A stretch of DNA of 64,000 nt from Ptychodera flava (GCF_041260155.1 NC_091934.1:41742694-41806693); one strand, 5' to 3'. Positions 26,124-41,100 are shown, counted from the stretch's first letter. Notes: a model not told the origin generated them from the sequence alone. Numbers and translations are program-made.

Positions 26124-26285
26124 CCTACTCGCCGACGAACGGTCCTTTGGAAGCTACACAAGGTTTCGAACACGAGTGGCGAACACTTGATTCCACAGAC
26201 GCGACGTCGCGAGCTGCGCAAACTGTTCAGAACGTCAGCGGCAACCCGGATGTCGATTTCACTTGTTTACCACTGTCACGTGATT
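26124..26285 (+). other. Candidate exon, unrecognised, phase 1-1
   Basis: Acceptor TTTTTACCTTTAACAG and donor GATT followed by GTAAGT bound 162 bases open in one frame, starting YSPTNGPLEATQGF and ending TCLPLSRD. Symmetric phase-1 boundaries are common for exons of extracellular modules. The sequence is less AT-rich than its flanks. No domain is recognised. Its end phase fits the next candidate exon at 26,918. Confidence 0.4.
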
Positions 26286-26917
26286 GTAAGTACCTGGTGA
26301 ACCCATAATAACAATACATTATTTGCATGTGAACTGAAACGTCAGCTCGTGCTTCTGTGTCACTGAAAGTGCTAGCTTGCTCCACATATTTATTCAAGGC
26401 AATCTGCATATCAAACGGTTGATATAATAATGTGGCAGCACAATTTGTCTTCCCTTTTCAACTTTAAGTATTCCTCCACGATTACGCGTCTCATTCTGAC
26501 CGTGTTACATTTGTATGTGGACGTAATGAAAGTATGGATGCTCATCTTGAACGTAAATGTTGATAGTTTTTCACCAATCCTGACGGATGTCCGGTAGGAT
26601 GTGCCATACGCTTACGGATTCCGGACACTTGGTAGCTCCACTTACTACAGCGACTCATGGTGGTCAAACTTGATGTGGAAAATAAATGTCTGCAAAGCCT
26701 GTTTACCCTGAATGGATTTAATTATTGGACCAGCTATGATGTCATAATGAATTCAAGTTCATTCTTGTATTAGAAAAATCTATTCTATGCGTATCAGATA
26801 AAACTGTATTGGATTCATTTCATCAGAAATGAAATGCATGGTATGATTATGTCAAAGTCTCTGTTTATTTTGACACATCACGTTTCCTCATATCATTTAT
26901 TTGTTTCCATTTGGCAG

Positions 26918-27942
26918 TGTATATTTGTTGGGAAGATCAGAGTTCTCTTTATCGGTCACTTTTCTATTTACTAAATATACCAATCAAATTTTACGACGAG
27001 TTGGTCCATGACATGTACACACCAGAAAGCTGTTTCCTTTCTGTTTTCATGAAGAAAGCGAGAGAGCCTCACTCGCGAAGCATCGTTGGTGGCGCTCAAC
27101 GGTCACGGTAAGACGTTGTTATCGGGTAAGATTTAGAGAAAGAAAGTGATACAATTACTGACACACTACTACCCTACACCTTCAAACCCATTTTGAAAGG
27201 AAAAAAGGTTGCAAAAATAGGTGATAAATTAAACGTCAATTTACTTGCATACAAGTTACGTGTCCGTGGGACACGGAGTCTGGTCAGCCGTTACCAATGT
27301 TTTGAATATCCAAAGATTTATTTTCTACCCTAGTGACGTGTATGTCTGAGAAATCAATTTTCGTACTTATTTGAGATAAGAATATTTGAAATGAAAGAAA
27401 CTACAAAGCAAACAATGATTCAACACTCTACCTCAGCATTCCAATACATCCAAATTTAAAAGCGCACCATAATCTTTCTGCCCCAAGATGTACAGATAGT
27501 TCACTTAGAAAAGATTTGTAATTATAATTAAAGTCATATTTCTTTTGAAGATCCTTGTTTTCCGATAGGCTCTTTGAAACTGAAGAAATCTTGTTTAATG
27601 ACGTCATCGTGTATTTACTCTCTTTCTCTCCGGCAACTTGTGGATTGTTATTGAATAAGCTTATAATACAGCAGCCTGCTTGTTGATGAATATGTCGCTA
27701 TGAAAGTATGAAAAGTCATCACTAAGCTTGGATACGTAAAAATGCAGCCAAACTATTTTTTTTTTTTTTTTTTCAGTTTGTCAAAAACTTGTTGGGTTTT
27801 CGCTGTTATCGCGAGCTATTCATTTTCTAGGGTTTCTCAGCATTTCCCATGCATGTATCGTCGTTATTCGAAGATTCCGGCTACAATAATCGATAGGCAC
27901 ATTGATACATTTTCCCGAGGATTTTTAGCAGTCTGTCAATGA
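26918..27942 (+). pseudogene. Possible degraded WSC-like domain in two exons
   Basis: Exon candidates 26,918-27,107 (acceptor CCATTTGGCAG, donor CACG then GTAAGA) and 27,777-27,942 (acceptor after a long T run, stop TGA) join in frame with each other and with 26,124-26,285. The joined peptide has YICWEDQSSLYRSLF, then MYTPESC, GGAQRS, TCW and SYSFSRVSQHFPC. That order recalls WSC carbohydrate-binding domains (GC-x-D, M-T-x-E-x-C, AGVQ, CWCG, SYGxxGRVS). Several of the domain's cysteines and glycines are missing, so it may be a relic, a very divergent family member, or chance resemblance. Confidence 0.3.
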
Positions 27943-30900
27943 ACGAAATTTTAAAACTGAAATTTCCATTGTAAAGGCGGGAAAAAGAACCTATACCAAT
28001 GAAGTGCCGATGAATATCATTTCATTCTTAAAATAAGTGTGCAGGGCCCTTGTTCTAAATTAGGAGTAAGCTTCAACAGATGAAAAAGGATATATTGCTA
28101 TCTAACAATTTGATATATTAATTTTATTTAATGATATTTCTTATGATATTTATTTTGTTAATGAAATTTTAATATATATAGATTAAATCAACCGAAGTCA
28201 TAATCGATCAAATGATATGTAAATTGACAAGTAGGCAATGATAACATCTTGGAGGGAAAATTTCTAACTAATGAACCGTAAAACGTGAAGCCTGCCGAAA
28301 AGATTGCCACCAGATCTTTTTGATCTCTGAGAGTCCAGTATGTCCGTACTGTTCTCTAAACATTGCAACACATTTAATATCTTGTTTCGAATGCGTACAA
28401 ACGTTACCTGTGCATGGCGACATTTATGAACACCTGTTTACGGGTAGACATCCCCTTTTTAATAAAATCATGCGACTCGCGGACGAATAAATCACATGAA
28501 AAATGTCAAACGAGCGATTAGTTTATATGTGTCCTTTGTCACAGTTTCTGACTTATGCCTTCCATAACAGATATACAAATATTGACACTTTATCGCGTCA
28601 CCGAGTATGCCAACTTCTGTGTTCTTATGTCAATATAAGAAAAGCACATTGCAAGCAGACTATCGGTGACCTAGTTACCCTCGCGACCCCCGCATGCAAA
28701 ACAGAGATTTTTTCGTGACTGTGTATAATAAAATGTGTCAACAAGAGTAAATGAACGTGCGTTTGAATTTCGAACCAGTCATACAGAGAATGAGGTTAAA
28801 GCGAAAGATATTTTACTTTAACAGGCTTTGGAATGTCGTCGCTGGAACTCAATTCACCAAAGTGAAGTTTATTGTGAGTGCAGCGCAGATAAGAAGGAGA
28901 GATACGAGACTACGTTATCGTTCGGTAGTGACCTTGTAATGCACTTGTACAAAGTCATAAACTTGAAATTTGCATAACCTGTATTCAAAATTTGCTAAAA
29001 TACGTATTGTCTTTGCTGTAAAGATACACAAACCTCCCAATTATGCGAATTAATGTACCAAATGAAATGACCAGGAGAATGAATATAATAAAACTTATAC
29101 CGACTGAACTCCGGATCCCAGAAATAATTTCATATTTTATATGCATATACATTATAAAGTGTCTTACCAAGTGCAAATGTGACATCAAGAGAGACTTTTG
29201 ACAGCTCTTTCGTAGATTATAGTTTCTAACAATTCAAGTGTTTTTTGTCAAAATTCACCGCAATTTAGTATATTCAGGTATCAGCTTTATACAACAAATG
29301 TTTACCAAGTGTCATGGAAATGAAGTCTTTGAATGTGTTGTTCGATGTATGGTAACTGTTGACATTACCCATTGTATTAAATTATATATGGATATACGTA
29401 CAAAGAAACGCACGCCCACTTACCTTCCTCCGCCATCAGTAAAATCAATAGATAATAATATTTGTTTGTTTTTGAATTTTACATATTCAACTTTGACCAC
29501 ACAAAGTGCCGTTAGGTCTGGATTGGAAGTGTGAGCGTCTATCCGCAAATACTAAACTCAAACTGATCTAAAATAATCACGATGTAATGATAAGCAAGCA
29601 ATTGCAAAGCAGCCTAACAGCTTAATCAATAATATGTAAATTAGGTTCACTTAAGAGAAATAGATATAAGGACTATGACGAAATACATCTACACACGAGA
29701 ATGGCAATGAAAAACTCAGGAACAAACATTGACGACTCAAAATTTAGCAAACTATTCTCAAAACTAGAATTTTACATTCGCTACAATTTTTTTGATTCAT
29801 TGAAAGAACGTCAGAAAACAAATTAAGTAGAACATCTATACTACAGGAATACCAATAATTTCTTTCCTTGAACAGTTTGTCGCACACTAGAAATAACTTA
29901 AAAAAACTGCATCATTTATTTCAATTGTATATACTTACAACTTTGGAAAATGCTTCAAAATCCTGAAACGACACATTGAACGGTGAAATGGAAGATTAAA
30001 ACACGTCTAAAGGGGAACGATAAATGAAAAACTGAGAAAAATTCCCCACATCAGACAGCGGTGAAAATATGACAAAGCCGAAAATATTTTCTGATATGTT
30101 AAAGATTTCACTTTCCAGTAGAACAATATATTTGCAAAACAACCAAGAAAATTAGACTGGGAGTGTTTTAATCTCAGACAATTACATTATGGAAGCTAAC
30201 GAGTGCAAATATTCTGCGTGCCTGGATAATTCAACGCACTATTTTGTGATCAAAAGTTATGTTGTGTTTTTCTCAGCACTTTGGATAAACATTTCATTGT
30301 GCGCAATTGTTGCTTTGTCAGAAACACATCTTTTACTTCTAAATCTAAATGGCTTACTACTTTTTCAAAATACACTATAATGCAAAATAAAAATGCGTGT
30401 CTAGGAAATATAATAATTTCAAATAGATACATTTTTCATTTGCATATGACAAAGTGAAGTAATTTTCATAGTTAATAAGAATTCAATAATAAAATATTTC
30501 AAAATTGTTTTACACTATTACCATGACCCTTGCTGATCATTAGCTTACCGCGATGATCCTTTTTATTTCAAGAAAAAAGTCACCAGGCCCAGGGGTGTAA
30601 AATTATGCAGCGTGAAGTAAAAATAATGAAATAATGTCAAACTCTGTTTTAGACCAAAATACAACAATCATAATAAGTGCCATACATGAATGATCGGAAA
30701 AAGTTACCTTACTTTCAGTCAAATTTTATGGGGATACGTGGGCGCAACTTATTAACTTACATTGTATGTTCAATCACCCATACTAACCAAGTATTTTTTT
30801 CCTTGTTAACAGCAGACGGATATGAAGTTCCCAGATAATATGGATTCATAATCTCACGATGGATCTGATTTCTATGGGGAGATTGTTTATGAAAGACATT

Positions 30901-31297
30901 CGTTTAAGAAAATGTAAAGATATGTATATTACAATTCCTCGAAAGACGAATTACTGAGAAGTTACAATTTTGTCGCCAAAGATACATATTTTATCCATGG
31001 CTTAATTCACGTATATATTTCATATCTGTGATTTTGTGAACTAAGGGTTTGATAAGACAAGTTTAATTGATCATAAAATGATAATACAGAAAATGGTCAC
31101 ATGACAGCCTGTCTGAGATATAAACTTTCATTTAAAGATTGAATTTTGCTCAGGTACGTTGCTGCTGTTGTTAAGACATACGCTGTGCTCCTTGGTTGCT
31201 TTTAAGGCTTCTGCTATTTCATAAGATTTCTCGAAGAATTTAGACCATGCCTTCTTCCTACGAAGACCCTATTGCGCCCTCTTTGGCAAGCTGGAAG

Positions 31298-32359
31298 CTA
31301 CATGTCTCCAAAGGCAGCGTTGTCTTCCCCTTGCTGAGTGCTGCTGCCGCCCTTCTTGAACTCAGCGACGATTTCAGAAAATCTCTTGTTTTTCGTTTCC
31401 GGCACCCAGAAGTATGTGAAGACAACGGCGATCATTAGAAACACCATAAATATGGAGAACACATAGGCATGCATCGCTTCCTGTAAAAAAAGGAAAGTTG
31501 TTTTAATTGCTTACATCTGTAGAAGCCCCGTCTCTTACCTTGTCTGTCTCTCTGCCTGTCTTTATGTCGAATTATAAAACTCGATGCTTCAATTATTCTT
31601 TAGAATACAATAATTGTGTCAAAGATCAATTGCTAAGTATGCAAATAATTTTCCAGCTTCTCCGGCTCATGTCACTTTTGTATCAGAGAATAGGTGACAC
31701 TAACATGATAGTTGTTGTGATCAAAATTCGAAGATATTTTACCTGAAAGACGGGGAAGAAGAAATTAACGATGAAGTTGGACCACCAGTTCACCTGTAGA
31801 GATAGACTCATCGCTGCAGGGCGGGGACCTTGTGACCACAGCTCAGCCACCAACACAAACGGTATGGGTCCTGTGGAACAAAAATGTCAGTTTTTGAAAA
31901 TAGTGTTATCTTCCTTCGCAGGTGTATGAAAAGTTGTCTGGTTCAACCGGGATAGCGAACAATTTTAAACATCTGACTTATTTATGGTATTCAAATGGTA
32001 GCATCACTCACCCGGCCCGATGGCAAAACAGATGATGTATCCGTACACACTGCAAAGAGCTACGTAATCCCATGCATCTTCAACGTTTGGATTCTAAAGC
32101 GAGAAGTTTTCACGGACGTTAAAAGATTGTTAAGCAAATTATGAGCCAAATGTATGTATGTATGTATGTATGTATGTATGTATGTATGTATGTATGTATG
32201 TATGTATGTATGTATGTATGTATGTATGCATGCATGCATGCACACACACAGACACACGCACACACCATACATACATACATACATACATACATACATACAT
32301 ACATACATACATACATACATACATACATACATACATACATACATACATACATACATACA

Positions 32360-32392
<33 letters not shown>

Positions 32393-35300
32393 GTATGTAT
32401 GTATATAGACTAAGAGGTCTAGCTAGAAACGGGAATAGAGACAGGCAGATAGACTGCTTATCAGATCATGTGGCGACTTCAAATATTCAACGCTTTTAAT
32501 GGGTGTTCAGCATCGAACACACAGCGATAGGCTAAGGTCGCTGGCACTCACTTCTAATAGTCGAATAGTGTGTATCCCATGTGACGGTATTAATCTGGTT
32601 ATATACCACTATTTACGAGTTACACTCTTCGGCTTCTTGTTTTATTTTAAATGTAAGCTCCATCATAATGTTTAAGGTAGTATGCACTTGGAAAGTGAAA
32701 GACTTAAACTTTTGCTCAAACTTTCCGTGAGGAAACCATTCAACCACTGTCTTTCAAAATCAGGAATAAAAATTTTGGTACTGGAGAAACAAATAACCCA
32801 AGATTTACCGATATTTGAAATTCAAAATGGCCGCCATCCTCTATGGAGAAAAAGATGAATATTCAAATTTCGAAAAACTAAGCCGGTGAACATTTTTCTT
32901 ACACCTTGAGCTTTAAAATGAACCCCAACAAGTGGTATATCAGAAAAGAATTGTAAAAGTTTGAGAGTCCGAATATCTGTCCCCGAGGTGCATTCTACCT
33001 TAAGTTTTGTAGAAAAAAGACGGACAATACCCCACCAATCAATGCAGTATGTGCAACGCAATACAAAAGTACAACATCTTCATGCATCCGGTATGCAATG
33101 ATGTACTTACAGCAAGATTCAAAGCCAAGGTCACAAGGAAAGTGAAAAACACCATACCAGCGTAAGGGTACAACAGTAGGGAGCGCCTTCCGACTCTCTC
33201 GACTATAAACACCTGCAATAAAATTTAACTTTAAAGTGTTTTCTTTCGTTCTGCGGTATGATGTGACATAAAAACCGATTTCAAGAATTCTCAAAACATA
33301 AAAAAATTCTGCTCTGTCGCCTTGACAGATTAATAGAAATCATTGAAAATGCCAAATTTTTATTTTTTAAAACTGAAATTTTCACATAATAATGGTCATT
33401 TCAGTTTCAAATATCATAATTAATATCAAAATTAACTTCTCATCGATACTTTGAACGGTTACTTCCCAATTTTGTTTTTTATTGTTAGAGAAATCAATTA
33501 AAGGTTTCCTTGAAATATGTATGAACAAGTATGATTTTGAATTCCAACATACATGCCACTATCTGATTTATCATTTTCCAATAAATAATATGATGTAATG
33601 GTTCATCAAACGTACGAGTTTCCACGTTTACTCTCACTATCAAACAGAATCAGAAACGTAAATAAACGTTCTCACGCCTATTGCTCCATAACACAGTGAA
33701 CTGTGTTCTCGATCGATTGGAAAATTGGTTACCATTGTCGTTCATAGCCCTTCCTTTCTCAATCAAAATATACGACGATGAGAAATTATAAAGATGAACA
33801 CTTACAGCGACTATCGTTGTAAGGAAGTTGATCGTTCCTGTCAGGACAGTCGCAGCATGCACTGCCTCTGTGTTGCCTGGAAATATCATGTAATAAATCT
33901 CCGTTGCGTAAAAGAAAACCTGCGGAAAATAAGACATGGCGTAACTGTCAGGATCAAGGTCGACTGACAAATAAAGACTTCGATAATTTACGGTAACATT
34001 CATCTAATCTGGCATCAAAACGTTCTACTTATTGATTTGCAGAACTTTCGTCGCCACCAATCAAACTAACAACTTAACCTATTTGGTTGTCACTGTGAGT
34101 TTGAACACCGCCCTCAGCGTTGTGAGTATGGTGGTAGACTCTCCTTAAACCACGCGAGCAACCTCAACATTTCTGCCGAGCGAGCGAGCCGGCGAAGGCA
34201 AGTTCCGCCACGCATTAACTTGACCCGCTCGGCTAGCCTTACTTATACTGGGAAGACTTACTTGCGTTGCAAACTAGGCATTGTGAGAGAGTCTCGTACG
34301 AAATATTGAAACCATGGCATCTTCTTTAGGTATAACGCTCGTGTGCCATAATGACGGATATTTCATTACGTTAGTATCCATATCATTTACCATTACATAA
34401 TCTTACCGCATTAATCCCGGAGAATTGTTGGAACATATGTGTGAATATACTGATGATGAGAGGGTCTCTGTAGTTCTTATTGGTGAACAATGCTGTCACC
34501 CCTACACGTTCTTCCTTGGACTCTTCCAGATGTTCCAAGTACATTTCCTGCATGTAGGCGTGCACGTCTTCCTCACCGGTGTATTTCTGAACAGCTGAAA
34601 TAGTATATAAATTTAAGCTTGTTAAGTTGCTCGTCAAACAATAGATCGATCGATCAATCAATCAATCAACACTCAAGCAATTATTCCAAAATGATTGCAT
34701 TAAGGAAGGGAGAAAGGAACGAGTTAATGTGTGAATGACCGAATGAATTAATGAATTAATGAATGAATAAATAAATAAATAAAGGAGGCATATCTTGCCG
34801 TAGTTCTGCCACACCACAAGATGACGGCAATAGATTCACTGTTAAGGGCGGCAAAGTGAAGTATATACATACGAACTCTAAGAGGCAAAGTATAATGCCA
34901 TTCCATATTTATTTCGTCTCAGCGGACGAGGAAACAAAAAACGGCTGCTCTGGTCGACTCGAGCTTGGATGAGAAAGGAACGCTCGTTCTTTATCACTGT
35001 GTGATAATTACACCCGTCAAAGTTTAGGTCTCGGGTGATTTTAAAGTTAACTTTAAAATGCTAGATTTGAAACCTGTTATCGCTACTTAGCGGATTCTGT
35101 GTACGTTGGTAGATTTCACAAGGTTTATTAGCACAATTTTCCTCAGTATAAAGACAGTATAGAGAAAGTTCCCTATGAATCGCCTTGATTTTTACGGCGT
35201 CTGTAGACTTGAATACCGCAGGGATACTTCCTCACATCTTCCTCAATTATTATTATAGAAAGATTTTATAATCCTAGTCCTTTCTCCAGGATTTGAAGTC

Positions 35301-38065
35301 ATGCGAACCTTTGGTGGCGCCTTCTTTGTCCTTGTCAATTATAAGAAGCCATCTTGGACTCTCCGGACAGAATGGGAGAAAAAATAGTTGCAGCACCGAA
35401 AGCCAGCCAGTTATAGACAACAGAATATGCCAATTATCTTCGGAATTCAGGACGTATATGCCTAGTACCTAATTGATACAAATATGAGACATGTCAAGAT
35501 CAAGATGTGTGATATTTTTTTTAATTCATAGATGTATTTCAACGCGAAAGTAGCTTGTCAAATTCATTTGTCAGGTAAGCGCATGCATTCAAATGTCTTG
35601 TCATGTGCTGGGGGGGGGGTGGGAGTGTCATGATATTGGAGTGCATTTTGGGTAAAAAAGTTGGTAAAAAAGTTGACTTCTCATCACATCAAGAGTTCGG
35701 GATAATGATCTCAGAAATACCTTTTTAGGCATTTCTGTCATTAAATTCCTGTACAACCTGAAATTTTACCGCCATGTTGAAAATATGGTCGACGCATGAT
35801 ACTTTGTGACTCACAAAATCGTGCTGTACAGATAATGGGGAACATAAATACATTTAAGACTCTTTAGGGTCATTCCACTTGTTGCGTATAGTGGTTCTAC
35901 CTTACCTCGGCCAGGAGAATACCAAATGTAATAAGCAGTTGATGATTTACGCCGACGGCACCTCTGAGGTGTTTTGGCGCCACTTCTGCCAGGTAGAGCG
36001 GGACTATGCATACCACACAACCTGAAATGAAAGATTTGTAAGGTCTGTAGGGTACTGAAAGTTAGACCTCGGAGGGGGTGTTTGAAAATGCTTCTTGAAA
36101 TAGTTAGTAATTAGACTTGGTCTTTTCACATCATGAGAGTGTAAATAATGAAAATGCTGGATAGAATTGTGTGGCTTCGTCGTCTTTATGAACATCTCAC
36201 CACATCTTTATTGCAGAAATCTCTCAATTTATTCCTAAATAAGTTGCCTAAACTTGAGGTATAATGCGCCTTGGGGGACAGATATTCAATTTTCAGGACT
36301 TGTACACTGCGGTTTTAACCCTTTCACCCCCAGTTCCCTGTGTACAGGTCCAACTTTACCATAGAAAACAACGGATTTGGGACAAACCATGGTGGTGAAA
36401 GGGTTAATCTACTACTTGTTGAGGCTCATGGAGATGGAGTGAATGAAGTTTTCGGCGGCTTATTTTTGTGAAAATCGAAAATTTAATCTTTCTGACAGAG
36501 TAAACACATGGATGGCAGACATTTTAACTACTTGTGTCGGTAATTATTGTGTTGTTTCTTTCTCGAGTATCAAATGCTGCACGATAACTCCGAATTTTAT
36601 TCATGATTTCGATAGGTAATTGTTTAAAGTGTAGTTGAGGAGAGTTCGGACAAACTTTTCTATCAATTTCGGGGCACGAAAACCCCGAACACCCTGTCTT
36701 GCTGAGTCTAAAGCTTTCTGAACGATAGCTCGTTGACTTTTTGAGTGAGTGTCTTTGCTGTCATCAGTTTGGAAACTTCAATACGAGTTTTGCCACCATA
36801 ACTTTATCATTTTTCTTGAAAAGAAATATGACGTTTTGACGTAACTAATCACGATTACGTTAAAACGAACACCATATCTTGAAATTTCACACCATATCAC
36901 TGATTACGAATGGGCCATCCTGTACTCAGTGTGTACTGGTGCACACTCACTCACATAGACACTCATAAACACCATGTCAAATACGACGGCAAAACAGCAT
37001 GCAACATACGCTGCTATCGTCTTTCCCTGTATAATTTTCATTGGCTGCTAGGAACTATCCAAATCGGATGCCTTACCTACGTAGAAACCGATGACAATTC
37101 TACCCATGAAGATCATTTCAAAATTCTTGGACGCCACAGAAGAACCAAACATTAACGCCGCGGAAATGGAAAACACATTCATAAGCAGCAATCCTCCTTT
37201 TCTGTGTGATGCAAACAAGAAAATAATGGTTATTTAGCAATCCAGGTGTTCAAATCGCCACCTAACATGTGTCTTTTATCAATAAGTCAATGACCGTGAC
37301 CTACCTTCCAAGAATATCAGCGAACGGGGGTGAAGCCAGCGCACCGAAAGCGCCACCTACGGCGTAAAGTGATATTGTCCATGCCCACATCCACAACATT
37401 GCGTCATCAGACAGTTCACCGTACCTGTCGTAGGTTTGGTTGTAGAAATCTTGTATGTACTACGAGAGAAAATAAATGAAATTCGTGTTTTCATTGATTA
37501 GAACGGAAAGCGTAAAATTTCATAGATTGTGACTTAAAAGATTGCACGAACGTGTGAGTTCTTCTCATCTGTTAATATCTATCGACTGTAGTAATCAACT
37601 GTTGACATCATTACAGCGTCAGCAAAACATTTTAACTCGTCAAGCAGGACTACTTCATTTACTCACCCCCGAGGGCGCCGTCATCACTCCAGTATTCCAA
37701 CCAAACTGCAATGACGCGGTGCAAGTTATAACCGCCGTGACATACACTACCCATCCTGTAAGTTTTGTCTGTAAGAAAAAAATTCAATGCAGTTGCAAAT
37801 AAGAACGGAAACAAATACGGCTTTCGTTGATGGTATTCATATTTTCCCAGATCCCCATTATACCGTTACTGTCCGTATAACTTTCTTTGTTTACAAGATT
37901 CATCTAAGGATATCCCAGATAAAATTTAATTAAAACTAGGCTGTCGTCATCATCTCAGAGGATCAGATGTAAAACGCCTGATTACTTTGGGAGGTAATGG
38001 CATAGCAATGCCGAACCCCCAAAATAGTTAGTCCTTGGACCGTCATTCCGACTTATGTTTCGCGA

Positions 38066-38115
<50 letters not shown>

Positions 38116-38137
38116 CAACAACAACAACAACAACAAC

Positions 38138-38176
<39 letters not shown>

Positions 38177-41100
38177 TTGTCGTCGTCCTCCTCATCGTCA
38201 TCATTATCATCATTATCATCATCAACAACAACATTGTCGCCGTCGTCCTCATCGTCATTATTATCATCATCATCATCATCATCATCATCATTATCATTAT
38301 AATCATCATCATGCTCATCATCGCCATCTTCGTCGTCGCCGCCGCCACCGTCACCGCCGTCACGGTCATTATGGGTTTTTCAAAACTTCGTCGCTCGTCT
38401 GTAATATTTCCCCGATCGATTATTATCTCACCATCATCGCTATCAATGTAACACAAAACCACAAACTCACATCGTCGGTACTACCATGACACAACCACAT
38501 AACACCCCCTATCATTGCTGTCATAACATTCTCGCAACACTGATGCCTCTAATAACATAACATAACATGTAGCAAAATCAATAAAGTCTTCATATATCTG
38601 ATAACACAATTCTTCGAAGGTGAGTATTAGGGCAAATAAGGTCACACTGACCTAGTCTGACCCCTTGATAAAGCAGCCTGAGCCAAAGCAAATGAAAGAA
38701 ACTTCATAATAAAACTACTTTTAACAGTTGGTGCTTTAAACAAACCGTTCATTTGAACAGCTTAGCCCTTTCTGATGACGGAGTCTGTTGTTTGATGTTC
38801 TTGAAAATAGTCGTTACATAGGACACTTCACTATTCAGAGGCCCGACACGTCTGCGACTGATACGGGCAAACACGTGACCGGAACGTTTATCTTTAGACC
38901 GCTGATCAAATATGATAGCATCGACATGTTTTGTCATTGCACCGTTCAGGTACACGTAAAGGTACCCAAACATTACTTTGGTGACAACTCCCGTTTGTAT
39001 CGTGATCAAACACGCACATAGCGTACTTCGTGCAATTGTTATTTCGCACACTGCTCACTGATTAACACCATCTGCACTGTTTTTGCACAATTATATGGAA
39101 AGTTATGTTCATTAATTTGGGATGTTAGTATTTCGGTTTTATTGTCTTTAAAAATGTTTTCCAAATCTGTGTAACTTTCTGGACTTTTTCGCTAAAAACT
39201 CGCGTTTTTTGTGTCCTCAGCTCTACTCTCTATGACTCAATGAGTTACAATGAGTTACTAAATCTACATCAGTGATGCTAGTGTCATACTCGACACACTG
39301 CATCATAAGCTTACAATAGAGGAGAGAATCAAAGTCGAGTCTAAACTGCGTGTAAAATTTTTCGTTGTATCGTATGTACAATGAAATGTACCTGCCTTTT
39401 TAAAAATGTAAGTAAAAAGCATGAAAAGACGCATTATGGAGAGTAATAAAAAGAACTTTAAACACTGTCACAAGTTGCTGACCTTAACCCTTTGAGCGCC
39501 AAAGTCAATTTTTGTCGCCCTTATAAAATATACCTTAGTCAATTTTTGTCAGATTTTTGCCAAAATTTTGATAAAAAACTGTGGCCAATGAAATGTTGTG
39601 TTCATTTGGTCCAAAATTATCACAAAAATTACAGAAAAGTTCATAAAAATTGGTAAAGTGTTGCACTAAAATTTGGTGGGGAAAAAATACAGCACTCAAA
39701 GGGTTAACCAATGTTCAACAGAATTTTAATTTTCGCGATAAAGTGCGATGCGAGTCATCATTATTGCCTTCATCAGCAGGGAACAATCATTGTTACGGAA
39801 GATGTGATCTTTGACCTGTCAACGTAGACAGCTTGTCGTGGTGATGTACATATGGGATTAGCATGTGTCCACTGCATCCTCGTTCTCGTCCGAATATTCA
39901 CCGTCTTCATTTTCAACAAGTATCCATCTGCAAATGTATTAATTGATATAGTACGCTACCATTCACGATTTTTCGAGCCCAAACTACCTGTCTGTTCAGA
40001 TTGTGGCCAGCGTCGGCCTGTCTTTGTAACACCAATCTGAAATGACCGAGTGAGCCAAAGTTTATCTGCAGTCTAGATAAAAGTCGACAACTTAGTTTGT
40101 CTTCAGCTATAGTCATGCAGTGGTCCACAATTCGAAGAGGGCATGAGCTTGCTCTTAGTAGTAAATTATTGTCCATTGTACAGCTAAGACATGAGTTTTC
40201 GACAAACTGTCTGATCGGTAGTGAAGTAAGTTTACCGTGCTCTCCCTTAATGAAAGCCGTCACAGCGATTGTGGATTTGTAAGTTGTTTTTGTGTTTACC
40301 GTTAAAACAATTTTCCAAGAGTTTTACACTACCGCCGCTGGGTTTTTCTTTCGCAGACGATCACTTTGTATCGAAAGGATATTTTAGTCAAATTCAATTA
40401 AAACATATTTATATGAATGTAATAGATATGCTTGCAAATGTTGTCTCGTTCTCTTGGTGACACAGAACTCATGTCATCTTACATCAGTCCGCAGCGAGGT
40501 TCAAAGGTCAACCACGGCTGAACACTGTCATCACCATCATACTATATAACTGTGAATGACAGTTATCATGCAGTTCTCAAGTAGATTTTTAAAAACTACT
40601 CGTACAATTTGCAATGCCAATACCCACCCCATGTGTCAAGTACAACTGTATTTTGTTAAGTCTATATTGTACTCTGCCATAGTAATAGAGAACGTTCTTG
40701 CAAGGCTAAGGCTAAGCCAAGGACTTAATCCTTGCCTTAGCCCACCTCACGTCTTCCTTCTCCGCATCACAATTGCATTTTTGTTCTAACTTTTGTAGAA
40801 TAGTAACTCAGAGAGTATGATATTTTAATGCTTTTACAAAAGCTTTTTTCCTTTTTAAAGCTTATCGATTTTCACTCGATGGTCTCAGGGCTAAGCTTGT
40901 GAGTATAAAGAGGTTACCTTCCAGAGAAGATAGCGTGTTTATATTTCATGTGAGGGTGCGTCATAGCTCTACAGAGTGGCCCTTGCATCTCAAGATAATC
41001 ACATAAAGATAAAATCAACAAAAAAAACGATCAAGTTTCAAGACAAAAGTTCCCAAACATGGACAAAACTTTCATTTACAACATGTAAACTTTGGACCAA

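Larger units (their letters stand above)
25741..31297. other. Intergenic stretch; candidate plus-strand exons only
   Basis: Between the long-TIR element and the GLUT-A stop codon I find no confirmed gene. Three plus-strand exon candidates at 26.1-27.9 kb are listed separately. The remainder to 31.3 kb is AT-rich with no structured repeat that I can define. It includes the GLUT-A 3' flank, where a minus-strand AATAAA lies near 30,565. Confidence 0.5.

Noticed and set aside
32060-32499. Open frames of MYVC or HTYI repeats, also at 47.2-47.7 kb, 50.1-50.3 kb and 59.9-60.1 kb
   Set aside because: They are translations of tetranucleotide or dinucleotide microsatellites that happen to lack stops.
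38035-38489. Frames of 138-144 codons rich in Ser, Gln, His, Ile or Asn
   Set aside because: Triplet-repeat translations inside an intron, open in several frames at once.
38749-39051. 100-codon minus-strand frame and 77-codon plus-strand frame
   Set aside because: Overlapping frames on both strands, no splice context, no recognisable domain.
39913-40263. 116-codon minus-strand frame, with a 61-codon overlapping frame on the other strand
   Set aside because: Low-complexity support only; no motif, no splice sites, within GLUT-A intron 1.
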